A DNA stretch of 64,000 bases from VRUE01 sp033856275. Lineage in GTDB: Bacteria; Actinomycetota; Thermoleophilia; Solirubrobacterales; 70-9. Location: positions 1 to 64,000 of the forward strand of contig JAWVFJ010000038.1 of the NCBI GenBank assembly GCA_033856275.1, in the 5' to 3' direction. The notes under the pieces were generated by a model. It was not told the origin of the DNA and ran no database searches. It was given only the letters and a program-made list of their open reading frames with translations. The translations under genes and the position numbers were made by a program. Shown here piece by piece: positions 18,601 to 24,846 of this stretch. Every line of letters begins with the position of its first letter. Positions within the stretch are counted from its first letter, which is position 1.

Positions 18601-18949
18601 GTGAGAGCGTCGTCACCTTCGGGTCCTCGCGGAGCACGCGGATCAGCTCGGGGCCCTGCCGGTCGATCGCGGCGGGCGGGCCCTGCAGGAACACCACGAA
18701 GGGAGCCGAGTCGCCGAAGTACCTGCTCAGCATCCCGTTGGCCCTGTGGACCGAGGTGCCGCTGATGTCGATCGTGCTCGGGCTGAGCCGGTCTTCGAGG
18801 CTGAAGCCAAAGGAGGCGAGCGCCGCAATCAGCAGGGCGGCGACCGCCAGCGCGCGGCGTGGATGGCGCAGCATCAGTGGCGGGCGCTTCTCGTCCTCCC
18901 GCTTAGCGCGCGGATCATCGTCCCGCCCCCTGCTCCTCCTCACAGGCAC
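15671..18949 (-). CDS. MMPL/RND family membrane transporter
   Basis: About 1,092 residues with two blocks of six membrane helices, each preceded by a large external loop. The MMPL hallmark motifs are present: DYALLLVSRFREEL in the first block and DYAVFLLVRMREHYDKYG in the second. The first external loop is unusually long and rich in predicted coiled coil (about residues 500-800). MMPL proteins export lipids or lipid-linked molecules using the proton gradient. Its position upstream of six MCE genes suggests a joint lipid-transport system. The start is uncertain: GTG at 18949 or 18943, or ATG at 18874 just before the first helix; the frame to 19180 would cross the divergent gene. Confidence 0.9.
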   Translation of the reverse strand: MPVRRSRGRDDDPRAKREDEKRPPLMLRHPRRALAVAALLIAALASFGFSLEDRLSPSTIDISGTSVHRANGMLSRYFGDSAPFVVFLQGPPAAIDRQGPELIRVLREDPKVTTLSPWDSGAVGRLRPKPRRAFILVNFHVDSNAAVDDKVPLLNRTLEEKIHAPVRGTETGFATLSRSIEDESISSTERAELIALPILLIVLLLVFRSPIAAAIPLGFGAIAVLTSRGLLSILTHFFEVSALALVVCSMMGLALGVDYALLLVSRFREELAKGADPVDAAWETRRTAGRTTVFAGSTLILSMVVALFVVPGALLASLAGTLALVVLLTVLVATLLGPPVLVLAGANIDRWRIGPVPNGERSRLMTIVSAALKRPVPVSIAIGAVVLLLAAPALALKTGPFSIGQLPKDSSARKDAELIQSSAGGGFEAPFEIVAVTRTGTITEDDNLAALSRWQRRIARTPGVQSVVGPAQVSRAVKPLQKGLAGILASNDKVGPLSNLTRLGTGMERIANGVAAIRGGLSRATFGAALLAEGSGKAEEGAIQIAGGIGQAAAGSQEAIDAIDEVAKGNKELAKANEKAALGALQIKFGSHDLIPNFNANGLPRSKRLQRSLDKASTATVPQIQASAQASDEKVKAALQQVEGMTVGKSDPNYAAALDALRQASSTTAILPGELGLLQESLDQDAHEAREIKLWIESTLVQMKELAAASKRLYDGLNTIKTGSKKLAAGTAKLDREATKELGQLGTFQAGAEELVSGLARLTGGTTQLEQRLGEFYSRSYPVQSGARRIAVRVQSQSESINRRVDNIRKVTPGIFDSGYFVLSALDGTQGRLHERASEAVDLKHGGQAATLLVIPDDPLNTPGSIALNKRLDEDASALGKEANLKTGVAGSPATLNTFSRVTRDRIPVVIAAITLATFLVLVLVLRSLPLAAIAIGLNMASVGVAFGVLMLLTNVPDGYPLGGRTYVDAVGTVMIFGVVFGLSIDYAVFLLVRMREHYDKYGDNAAAIEFGLEKTARVITGAAVIMMAVFIAFAGAPIATVSQLGVGLTVAVILDATVVRIVLLPALMLLVGDKVWWLPRSLERVLPRLNV

Positions 18950-18950
18950 G

Positions 18951-19007
18951 AACACAGTTTGGCGGTCCGGGCGGCCGAGGGGGGCGAATGTTGCAGAAGA
19001 CTGTGTT
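18951..19007. other. inverted repeat in a divergent promoter region
   Basis: AACACAGT (18951-18958) and ACTGTGTT (19000-19007) are perfect 8-base inverted copies 41 bases apart, in the 115-base gap between the divergent MMPL and secreted-protein genes. It could be a pair of half-sites for a regulator; chance cannot be excluded. Confidence 0.3.
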
Positions 19008-19064
19008 AAGGATCGACTCGGCAGCCGGCTTGAACCACGCGCTAGCCTGCTTCTGGAGGAGAAC

Positions 19065-19817
19065 TTGAAGCGACTCCTGGCAGCTGGGGCATTGCTCTGC
19101 TGCGTCCTCTTCGCGGGCGCGGCCAATGCCGCGCTGGTCAAGGTCGGTGACCTGGTGCTGACCGCTGACGGCGGCTTCACGCCGAACAGCTTGCCCCGCA
19201 GTACTTACTCGCCGATCGAATTCAAAGGCCACGCCGACCTGAAGGCGGTCGGCGGCGGCGTCCCCCCAGCCTTGCAGCAGCTGATCCTCGACTTCGATCG
19301 CGACGGGAGGCTGACCACTGCCGGGCTCCCCGTCTGCCAACCCGCCTCCCTGCGGGAAGCCACGCCTGCGGAAGCTCGCAACCGCTGCCCCAACGCGATC
19401 GTCGGCACGGGCCACGCCAGCGCGATGATCAGTCGCGAAGGCCAGTCGCCGCTACTCGCCAGCTCCCCGCTCACCTTCTTCAACGGCCCGCGCCTGGACG
19501 GTAAGCCAACCGTGATCATGCACGCGCGCATCTCCGTCCCCGCTGTGCAGAACTTCGTGATCACGATCCCAATCGAAAAACGGCCGGGCCGCTTTCGCTA
19601 CCGCGCCACCGTCGACCTGCCGCCGATCGCCGCCGGCCACGGCTCGCTGATCCACATCGACGCCTCGATCGGCAAGCGTTACCGCTTCGGCGGCGTGGAA
19701 CGCAGCTACATCACCGCCCGCTGCGGCGACGGCATCTTCCGCACCCACGGCCGCTTCACCTTCGCCGAAGGCACGATCATCGACGGCAGCGTCGAAAAAG
19801 CCTGCACCGTCCGCTAA
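19065..19817 (+). CDS. secreted four-cysteine protein, paralogue of the gene at 38-802
   Basis: About 250 residues. The start is the TTG at 19065, chosen because GGAGGA ends four bases upstream and because the encoded protein then begins with a typical signal peptide (KRLLAAGALLCCVLFAGAANA). The frame is open much further upstream, but that part is the antisense of the MMPL gene. The mature part shares with the gene at 38-802 the GDLVLTADGGF-P--LP opening, a DFDRDGRL segment and four cysteines (GLPVC, NRC, ARC, KAC). It is divergent from MMPL and could belong functionally to the MCE/MMPL cluster. Function unknown. Confidence 0.75.
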   Translation: MKRLLAAGALLCCVLFAGAANAALVKVGDLVLTADGGFTPNSLPRSTYSPIEFKGHADLKAVGGGVPPALQQLILDFDRDGRLTTAGLPVCQPASLREATPAEARNRCPNAIVGTGHASAMISREGQSPLLASSPLTFFNGPRLDGKPTVIMHARISVPAVQNFVITIPIEKRPGRFRYRATVDLPPIAAGHGSLIHIDASIGKRYRFGGVERSYITARCGDGIFRTHGRFTFAEGTIIDGSVEKACTVR

Positions 19818-19831
19818 CCGCCGCACCTTCC

Positions 19832-19837
19832 TATAAT
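19832..19837 (+). promoter_or_regulatory. -10 box of tRNA-Lys
   Basis: A perfect TATAAT lies ten bases before the first base of the mature tRNA, in the 30-base gap after the secreted protein gene. No matching -35 box is evident. Confidence 0.6.
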
Positions 19838-19847
19838 TGCCCGCCGC

Positions 19848-19921
19848 GGGCCGCTAGCTCAACTGGTTAGAGCAGGAGCCTCTTAAGCTCAAGGTTGAAG
19901 GTTCGAGTCCTTCGCGGCCCA
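19848..19921 (+). tRNA. tRNA-Lys (CTT anticodon)
   Basis: A complete 74-base cloverleaf. The 7-bp acceptor stem (GGGCCGC with GCGGCCC) is fully paired. The D arm is GCTC/GAGC. The anticodon stem has four good pairs and a terminal mismatch around the loop CTCTTAA, giving anticodon CTT. The T arm is GAAGG/CCTTC with loop TTCGAGT. The 3' CCA is not encoded. Its 3' end directly abuts the stop codon of the convergent membrane protein gene. Confidence 0.95.
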
Positions 19922-20725
19922 CTATTCGCCGAGCGTGCCGGTGCTGCCCGAGAGGCCGCCGAGGGGGTTCTGCAGGCGTTCTTTGCCCAATTTCTTTTCT
20001 TCTTTGGCGGCTTCCTTCTTCTGGGCGTCGAAGGCTTTGCCACGCTGGCGGAATTGCGACATCTGCTTGCCGATTTCCTTGGCTTCCGCCTTGCTCGGGG
20101 CCTTGCTTTCAGCTTTCTTGACGGCCTTGTCGCCGGCTGCGAAGTTGCCCGAGTAGTACTCATAGATGGCGAGGGTGGTGAGTGAGTTGATCGTCGGCTG
20201 CGATTCGGCGGCGAGGCGTTGCGTTTTGGCAGCGCCTTCGACGTTTTCCACTGCTTCTTCGAAACTCGTCGCCGATTCGGCGAGGCGAAAGTAGCCGTTC
20301 GAAACGAGCAGGGCAGCTGATGCTTTGGGTTCCTTGGTCTGCTTCAAGTAGCGGTTCCAGGTTTCGATTCCGCGTTCGAGTTCCTGCCGGCCTTCCGGAG
20401 TGAAGCCGGTCAGGCCTGTTTCCGAGTTGACTTCGGTCAGGGCATTGGCGGCGCCGACGCGAGTGCGGGTCAGGGAGAGCAGCAGGGCTTCGTTTTCGGG
20501 GTCTCGCCGCAGCTTCTGTTCGGTCCGTTCGGCCTGTTCCTGGAGGACCTTGCCGGCGCTGGTGGAGCCACCGTTGCCGGCCAGGCTGCCGAGGTTGAAG
20601 GGACCGACGACGAGGAAGAGGCTGGCGCCCATCAGCAGCGCGAGGATCGCGTAGACGACCCGGACGACGTGCTTCCGTCGCCCGCGGATGTCGAACAGCA
20701 TCCGTCGCTCGCCACTTTCCGCCAA
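19922..20725 (-). CDS. membrane-anchored helical (TPR-like) protein of unknown function
   Basis: A 267-residue protein with a short basic cytoplasmic N-terminus, one membrane helix (about residues 20-45, VVYAILALLMGASLFLVVG) and a wholly helical external part. Segments such as NGYFRLAESATSFEEAVE and LAIYEYYSGNFAAGDKAVKKA look like tetratricopeptide repeats. The C-terminus is Lys/Glu/Ala-rich. The start is TTG at 20725, six bases after the tatC stop, or ATG at 20701; neither has a strong RBS. It is in an operon with tatA and tatC and may be a chaperone-like or scaffold protein at the membrane, which is inference. Confidence 0.7.
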   Translation of the reverse strand: MAESGERRMLFDIRGRRKHVVRVVYAILALLMGASLFLVVGPFNLGSLAGNGGSTSAGKVLQEQAERTEQKLRRDPENEALLLSLTRTRVGAANALTEVNSETGLTGFTPEGRQELERGIETWNRYLKQTKEPKASAALLVSNGYFRLAESATSFEEAVENVEGAAKTQRLAAESQPTINSLTTLAIYEYYSGNFAAGDKAVKKAESKAPSKAEAKEIGKQMSQFRQRGKAFDAQKKEAAKEEKKLGKERLQNPLGGLSGSTGTLGE

Positions 20726-20731
20726 CTCGAA

Positions 20732-21502
20732 TCAGCGCTCCTGGGTTGAGGGCCTTGCCATTCCTCCCGCCGCCTTCGGCGTACCGAAAGCACGAGCAAT
20801 CAAGATACTCAACTCGAACAGCACAAGCAGAGGAACCATCTCGATCAGCATCGATACCGGGTCCACCCCGGGCAATGCCGCGGCGATCACGGCGATGATC
20901 AAATAGGCGTAGCGGCGATTGCGGGAGAGTTGCTGGACGCTGACGATGCCGAGTCGGGTGACGGCGAGCACCGCCAGCGGCAGCTGAAAGACGATGCCGC
21001 CGGCAAGGAGGGTGGTAGAGAAGAAGCTGTAGTAGTCGCGGGCGCGAACCTGGACGTTGAACTGGGTGTCGTTGAAGCCGAGCAGGAACTTGACCGCCGG
21101 CGGCATCACGACGAAGTAGGCGAAGGCGACGCCGGCGAGGAAGAGGACCGGCACGAAGAGCAGGATCGGCAGGAGCGTGCGACGCTCGCGGTCGCTGAAG
21201 GCGGGCAGCAGGTAAGCGTAGGCCTGGTAGAGCAGGATCGGCATCGAGAGGATCAGCGCGCCGTAGGTGGCAACGGTGAGCGTCGTAGTGAAGGGCTCGG
21301 TAACGCCGAAGGTGAGCAGCTTGTCATGGTTGTCGGGCAGCGGGCCCGAGGCGATTTCCAGCAGCAGGTGGTTCTGCCAAAAGCAAAGCGCCAGGGCGAC
21401 CCCGAGGACGACGAGGCAGACGACAATGCGGGTGCGCAGCTCATCGAGGTGCTCGACCAGGGTGAGCTGGTCCTCATGGGAGACCGGCCTCATCCGGGCC
21501 AT
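20732..21502 (-). CDS. tatC: Sec-independent protein translocase TatC
   Basis: A 256-residue multi-spanning membrane protein, the twin-arginine signal receptor. It carries the conserved N-terminal motif LVEHLDELRTR, six predicted helices and the first periplasmic loop with the conserved FTTTL/P region. It follows tatA by nine bases and so completes a minimal TatA-TatC translocase; no tatB is seen. A probable client in this window is the Rieske protein QcrA, which has a TRRRAF motif before its hydrophobic helix. Confidence 0.95.
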   Translation of the reverse strand: MARMRPVSHEDQLTLVEHLDELRTRIVVCLVVLGVALALCFWQNHLLLEIASGPLPDNHDKLLTFGVTEPFTTTLTVATYGALILSMPILLYQAYAYLLPAFSDRERRTLLPILLFVPVLFLAGVAFAYFVVMPPAVKFLLGFNDTQFNVQVRARDYYSFFSTTLLAGGIVFQLPLAVLAVTRLGIVSVQQLSRNRRYAYLIIAVIAAALPGVDPVSMLIEMVPLLVLFELSILIARAFGTPKAAGGMARPSTQER

Positions 21503-21511
21503 AGCGGGGTC

Positions 21512-21745
21512 CTAACGACGGTCGTGAGCGACGGTCTCGGCCTCTGCGCTCTTCTCGGCCTCGGCCTTCGGCGGCTCGATCGCCTCGCTGCGCTCGGGCT
21601 CTTGGTTGTCCCCGCTGACCGAGCCGCGAAACTCGCGGATGCCCCGCCCAAGCGAACGTCCCAGCTCCGGCAGCCGTTTCGGCCCGAAGACAATGAGGGC
21701 GATGATCAGGACAATCGCAAGCTCAAGAGGTCCAACGTTTGGCAT
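21512..21745 (-). CDS. tatA: Sec-independent protein translocase TatA
   Basis: A 77-residue protein with the TatA layout: a short N-terminal membrane helix (ELAIVLIIALIVFGP), the FGPKRLPELGRSLG hinge and amphipathic helix, and a charged Glu/Lys-rich tail. It forms the protein-conducting pore with TatC. The ATG start at 21745 has TACCAT six bases upstream, so its mRNA is probably leaderless. The first helix has the proline-free, polar-residue pattern typical of TatA rather than TatB, but a dual function is possible. Confidence 0.93.
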   Translation of the reverse strand: MPNVGPLELAIVLIIALIVFGPKRLPELGRSLGRGIREFRGSVSGDNQEPERSEAIEPPKAEAEKSAEAETVAHDRR

Positions 21746-21751
21746 CGACCC

Positions 21752-21757
21752 ATGGTA
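21752..21757 (-). promoter_or_regulatory. -10 box of tatA (leaderless type)
   Basis: TACCAT on the minus strand, six bases before the tatA ATG. It would drive the tatA-tatC-TPR-like gene operon. Confidence 0.5.
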
Positions 21758-21779
21758 ACGGCCGCGCTGGGCAATTGGA

Positions 21780-21799
21780 TCACATCTGGCGTCACATCT
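21780..21799. repeat. tandem 8-base direct repeats upstream of tatA
   Basis: TCACATCT occurs twice with a 12-base period (21780-21787 and 21792-21799), flanked on both sides by AATTGG. It lies 24-43 bases upstream of the tatA -10 box, so it could bind an activator or repressor. No known regulator site is recognised. Confidence 0.35.
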
Positions 21800-21895
21800 A
21801 ATTGGGGAGGTGGCCTACCCGGTAATCGGGTTTTCTGGCCTCTCTACGTGAAAGTGCGGATGGAGTGATCGTCTCGCGGGTTCGATAGTGCAGGC

Positions 21896-22228
21896 ATGCG
21901 AGACGCAAGCACCAGTCAGACTCAGACCGCCGCCGGGCTACACGTCTGCCCGCACTGCCGCTCGGCGCTGGTGCAACCGACCTGCTGGGAGCAGGCCGGA
22001 GATCGCGGCCACTGGCGACTCTGGCGTCGCTGTCCCGAGTGCGAATGGCGCAGCAATGAGATCCACGCCGAAGCCGAGATCGACGCCTTCGATGAGGAGC
22101 TCGACCTGGGAACCCGAGCCCTGAGCGACGTGCTTAAGGCACTTGAGCACGAGAACATGCAGTTCGTGGTCGAGACATTCAGCGCCGCTCTTGACGCGGA
22201 CCTGATCACGGCCGACGACTTCCGCTGA
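21896..22228 (+). CDS. small zinc-ribbon protein of unknown function
   Basis: A 110-residue soluble protein. Residues 18-50 hold two CxxC knuckles (CPHC and CPEC) spaced like a zinc ribbon, with a further Cys (PTCW) between. The remainder is acidic and helical (DAFDEELDLGTRALSDVLKALEHENM), ending in a segment that could be a small protein-protein interaction region. I do not recognise the family. The start ATG has GATAGT six bases upstream, close to the leaderless pattern. It is divergent from tatA and converges with the polyprenyl synthase gene. Confidence 0.75.
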   Translation: MRDASTSQTQTAAGLHVCPHCRSALVQPTCWEQAGDRGHWRLWRRCPECEWRSNEIHAEAEIDAFDEELDLGTRALSDVLKALEHENMQFVVETFSAALDADLITADDFR

Positions 22229-22244
22229 GTCCTGCGGAAAGCTC

Positions 22245-23282
22245 TCAGCTGTAGCGCTGCACAACGCCGTCGGCGACGAGGCCGAGGAGTTGGCGCTGCT
22301 CGGCGTTGAAGGCATCGGAGTCGAGTTGGGCCTTTGCCGCGCTGACCATCTCCAGGGCACGGGAGCGCACCTGGTCCAGGGAACCGGTCGCAGCGATGCG
22401 ATCGCAGAACCGCTCGGCGCTTGCCGAATCGAGGTCGCGCAAGTCGACCTCGCGGATCGATGGATCACTCGCCGCGGCCACGATCAGCGGCAGCGTGACG
22501 GTGCCGTCGAGCAGGTCGGTGCCGCGAGCCTTGCCGGTGCGCTCGGCCGGGCCGGAGACATCCAGCACGTCGTCGAGCAGTTGGAAGGCGAGGCCGATCC
22601 CAGAGCCAAACTCCGCCATCTCCTCTGCTCCCGGTCGAGCGCGCTCATCACATCCAGAAGCCACGCGCCCGTCCTCCCGCGTCCGGGGAAGGGGGGTGGC
22701 CTGCCAGCCCATCAGGCAAGCGCACTCGAACAACGTTGCTGTCTTCAGCCGGCAACGATCCAGGTAGCGCTCTTCGGAGATGCCGATGTCGAAGGCATCA
22801 TGGCGCTGGGCGAGCTCCCCTTCCGCCAGCGCTACCGAGGCCCTTGCGAGCAACGAGACGGCACCGCTGTCGTGGCGCCCGGCGAGCAGGACAAAAGCGC
22901 GCGAGAAGAGGAGATCGCCGACAGCGAAGGCCCGCTCCCGTCCCGACCTGGCCACCACCGTGGGAACGCCGCGGCGCAGGGGCGCGTCGTCGAGAACATC
23001 GTCGTGGACCAGGGTCGCCATATGGACCAGCTCGATTGCCGCCGCGGCTCGGACAGCCTCCTCCCCACCATCGGCACCGGCGCAGAGCAGCACCAGCAGC
23101 GGCCGCAGCCGCTTGCCGCCGGCGGCAAGGGTGGTGGCGGCATCAGCGCCGAGCAACTCGCCGTGACCGCCGCTCTGCTCGCGCAAGAGGTCCTCGGCCT
23201 CCCCCAGCCTGGCCGGCAACCAGCGGCTGGAAGCGTCAAGGACCGCCGTTACCGGCGGCGGCACGGCGGAGGGCCGGGTCAC
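22245..23282 (-). CDS. polyprenyl diphosphate synthase (menaquinone side chain)
   Basis: A 345-residue trans-prenyltransferase that extends isoprenoid chains by condensation with isopentenyl diphosphate. It has the first Asp-rich motif (HDDVLDD), the GDLLFSRAF helix and the second Asp-rich motif (LLDDVLD). Between these, after MGWQATP, lies an extra polar stretch of about 24 residues (about 205-230, Arg/Glu/Gly-rich) that is not present in the typical family alignment I know. It overlaps menG by four bases (GTGA), so the product chain is very probably the menaquinone tail. Chain length cannot be read from the sequence. Confidence 0.9.
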   Translation of the reverse strand: MTRPSAVPPPVTAVLDASSRWLPARLGEAEDLLREQSGGHGELLGADAATTLAAGGKRLRPLLVLLCAGADGGEEAVRAAAAIELVHMATLVHDDVLDDAPLRRGVPTVVARSGRERAFAVGDLLFSRAFVLLAGRHDSGAVSLLARASVALAEGELAQRHDAFDIGISEERYLDRCRLKTATLFECACLMGWQATPLPRTREDGRVASGCDERARPGAEEMAEFGSGIGLAFQLLDDVLDVSGPAERTGKARGTDLLDGTVTLPLIVAAASDPSIREVDLRDLDSASAERFCDRIAATGSLDQVRSRALEMVSAAKAQLDSDAFNAEQRQLLGLVADGVVQRYS

Positions 23283-24013
23283 CCGGCGATGCCGCTGTGG
23301 ATCGCGATGATGCCGCCGGCGAGGACAGTCCAGCGGATTCGCTCGAGTCCAGAATCGTCCATCAGCTCGGCCAGGCGCTCCGGTCCTGGGAAATTACGGA
23401 CCGACTCGGGCAAATAGGAATAGGCCTCGGACTCCTCGGAAAGGGCGCCCAAGATCGGCACGAGCCGGTCGAACCAGAGCGAGAAGAAGGTCGAGAGCGG
23501 CGGTCGGGTGGGTTGGGTTATCTCGAGTACCACCAGGCGGCCGCCAGGTCGCAGCACCCGCCTCATCTCGCCCAGGCCCCGCTCGAGGTTGGCGAGGTTG
23601 CGAACGCCAAAGCCGACCGTGACCGCATCGAAGCGATCGGCGTCGTAGGGCAGGCTCAGGGCGTCGGCCCACTCGAAGCGAACACCGCCCGTCCCCCGCT
23701 CCCTCGCCTTGTCGCGCGCCAAGTCGAGCATCGGCTCGGAGAAATCGCACCCCACGACATGGCCGCCTGGCGCCACTCGGCGGGCCAACTCAAGCGCGAG
23801 ATCCCCGGTGCCGCAGCAGACGTCGAGAACCGAATCCCCCGGTGAAACTTCAGCTCGGTCGACCGCACGCTCACGCCACGCGTGATGAAGACCGGCCGTC
23901 ATCACAGTGTTCAAGAGGTCGTATCGCGTGGCCACGCGACCGAACATGCTCTGAACCTGCTCGGCGAATTGAGCTGATTCCCGCGAAGGCTGAGGCCGGG
24001 TGTCAGGATTCAT
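23279..24013 (-). CDS. menG: demethylmenaquinone methyltransferase
   Basis: A 244-residue class I SAM-dependent methyltransferase of the UbiE/MenG family, performing the last C-methylation of menaquinone. Motif I is VLDVCCGTGDLAL, followed by GCDFSEPML and, at the signature position, GFGVRNLANLERGL. The family C-terminal region (VRNFPGPERLAELM) is present. The gene heads the pair with the polyprenyl synthase and lies downstream of the menaquinol-oxidising bc complex. The first codons also form one arm of the inverted repeat at 24000-24139. Confidence 0.94.
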   Translation of the reverse strand: MNPDTRPQPSRESAQFAEQVQSMFGRVATRYDLLNTVMTAGLHHAWRERAVDRAEVSPGDSVLDVCCGTGDLALELARRVAPGGHVVGCDFSEPMLDLARDKARERGTGGVRFEWADALSLPYDADRFDAVTVGFGVRNLANLERGLGEMRRVLRPGGRLVVLEITQPTRPPLSTFFSLWFDRLVPILGALSEESEAYSYLPESVRNFPGPERLAELMDDSGLERIRWTVLAGGIIAIHSGIAG

Positions 24014-24139
24014 GTGCGTGGCTCTGGGGGGGCGCCGGACCAGGCGGGGCGAGGAGGCTGAATAGCAGCGCTATTCGCCAACTGAGGACGCTGCATCGCA
24101 GTGTCCGCCGCCGCCAGACGCGTGCGGGAATCCTGACAC
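24000..24139. repeat. 140-base inverted-repeat structure between qcrC and menG
   Basis: GTGTCAGGATTC (24000-24011) and its exact complement (24128-24139) bracket two further hairpins: AATAGC/GCTATT (24061-24075) and GGACGCTGC/GCAGTGTCC (24086-24106). The left arm includes the first menG codons. It may act as an RNA processing site or attenuator between the two units; no T-tract marks it as an intrinsic terminator. Confidence 0.55.
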
Positions 24140-24144
24140 ACGCC

Positions 24145-24846
24145 TCAGTCGAGCGAGGAGAGGAAATCGGCGAGCTCGTTGAGCTTCTTCGGCGGCAAGT
24201 CGCGGAAGGAGGGCATGATCCCGGGGCCAATCTCAATCGAACGGATGATCGCGGCACGCGGGATGCGCTGGGCAATATGGGTCAGTTCCGGCCCGGGGCC
24301 GTTGTTGCCGTTCTCGCCGAGCTTGTGGCAGGCGAGGCAGCCGGAGCCGGCGACGACCTCCTTGCCCGCTTCGTATTGCGGTGCGACCTTCATGTCGATC
24401 TCGGTCGGCGAGCCGCCGGTAGCGCCGAGGAAGCTGAGGTAGACCATCGCGACGATCGTCAGGATGCCGGCGGTGGTAGCGATCGGCCGGCGAACCGGGT
24501 TGCGCTCCGGACCGCGGTCGTAGAACGGCAGGAGCAGGAGCAGCACCATGCAGATCGTCGGGATGCCGATGGTCGCGATCGGCACCAACTCCGGCGGCTT
24601 GATCACGCGCAGGACCTCGAAGAGGAAGAAGAAGTACCACTCCGGCCGCGGCACGTACGTGGTCGAGGTCGGGTCTGCCTTGGGGCCCTGCTCGGCGCCG
24701 AAGAGGACCGCCATCAGGATGATCACGCCGACGACCAGGACCATCATCGCCGAGTCCTTCAGCACCGCGTAAGGGAAGAAGGGCTTGCCCTTCTTCTTCA
24801 GCAGCTCGTATTCCTCGAGGTAGGCCTGCTTCTCCGCCGGCTTCAT
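24145..24846 (-). CDS. qcrC: cytochrome bc complex QcrC: subunit IV-like plus cytochrome c domain
   Basis: A 233-residue fusion. The first part (about 1-150) has three membrane helices and the PEWYFFFLFEVLR motif, which is the cytochrome b C-terminal half (PEWY of the quinol-oxidation site). The last part is a cytochrome c with one heme-binding CLACH motif and a distal Met in PGIMPSF. Together with QcrB this rebuilds a complete cytochrome b. The arrangement is that of Bacillus-type menaquinol:cytochrome c reductases and not of the classical actinobacterial diheme QcrC. The ATG overlaps the qcrB stop by four bases. Confidence 0.93.
   Translation of the reverse strand: MKPAEKQAYLEEYELLKKKGKPFFPYAVLKDSAMMVLVVGVIILMAVLFGAEQGPKADPTSTTYVPRPEWYFFFLFEVLRVIKPPELVPIATIGIPTICMVLLLLLPFYDRGPERNPVRRPIATTAGILTIVAMVYLSFLGATGGSPTEIDMKVAPQYEAGKEVVAGSGCLACHKLGENGNNGPGPELTHIAQRIPRAAIIRSIEIGPGIMPSFRDLPPKKLNELADFLSSLD

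Noticed and set aside
18273..19064. N-terminal extension of the secreted protein gene (514-residue frame)
   Set aside because: It is antisense to the MMPL gene. The TTG at 19065 has GGAGGA and starts a signal peptide.
21817..21834. Small hairpin ACCCG/CGGGT followed by TTT between tatA and the zinc-ribbon gene
   Set aside because: The stem has only five pairs and lies between divergent promoters, where a terminator is unlikely; chance is a sufficient explanation.
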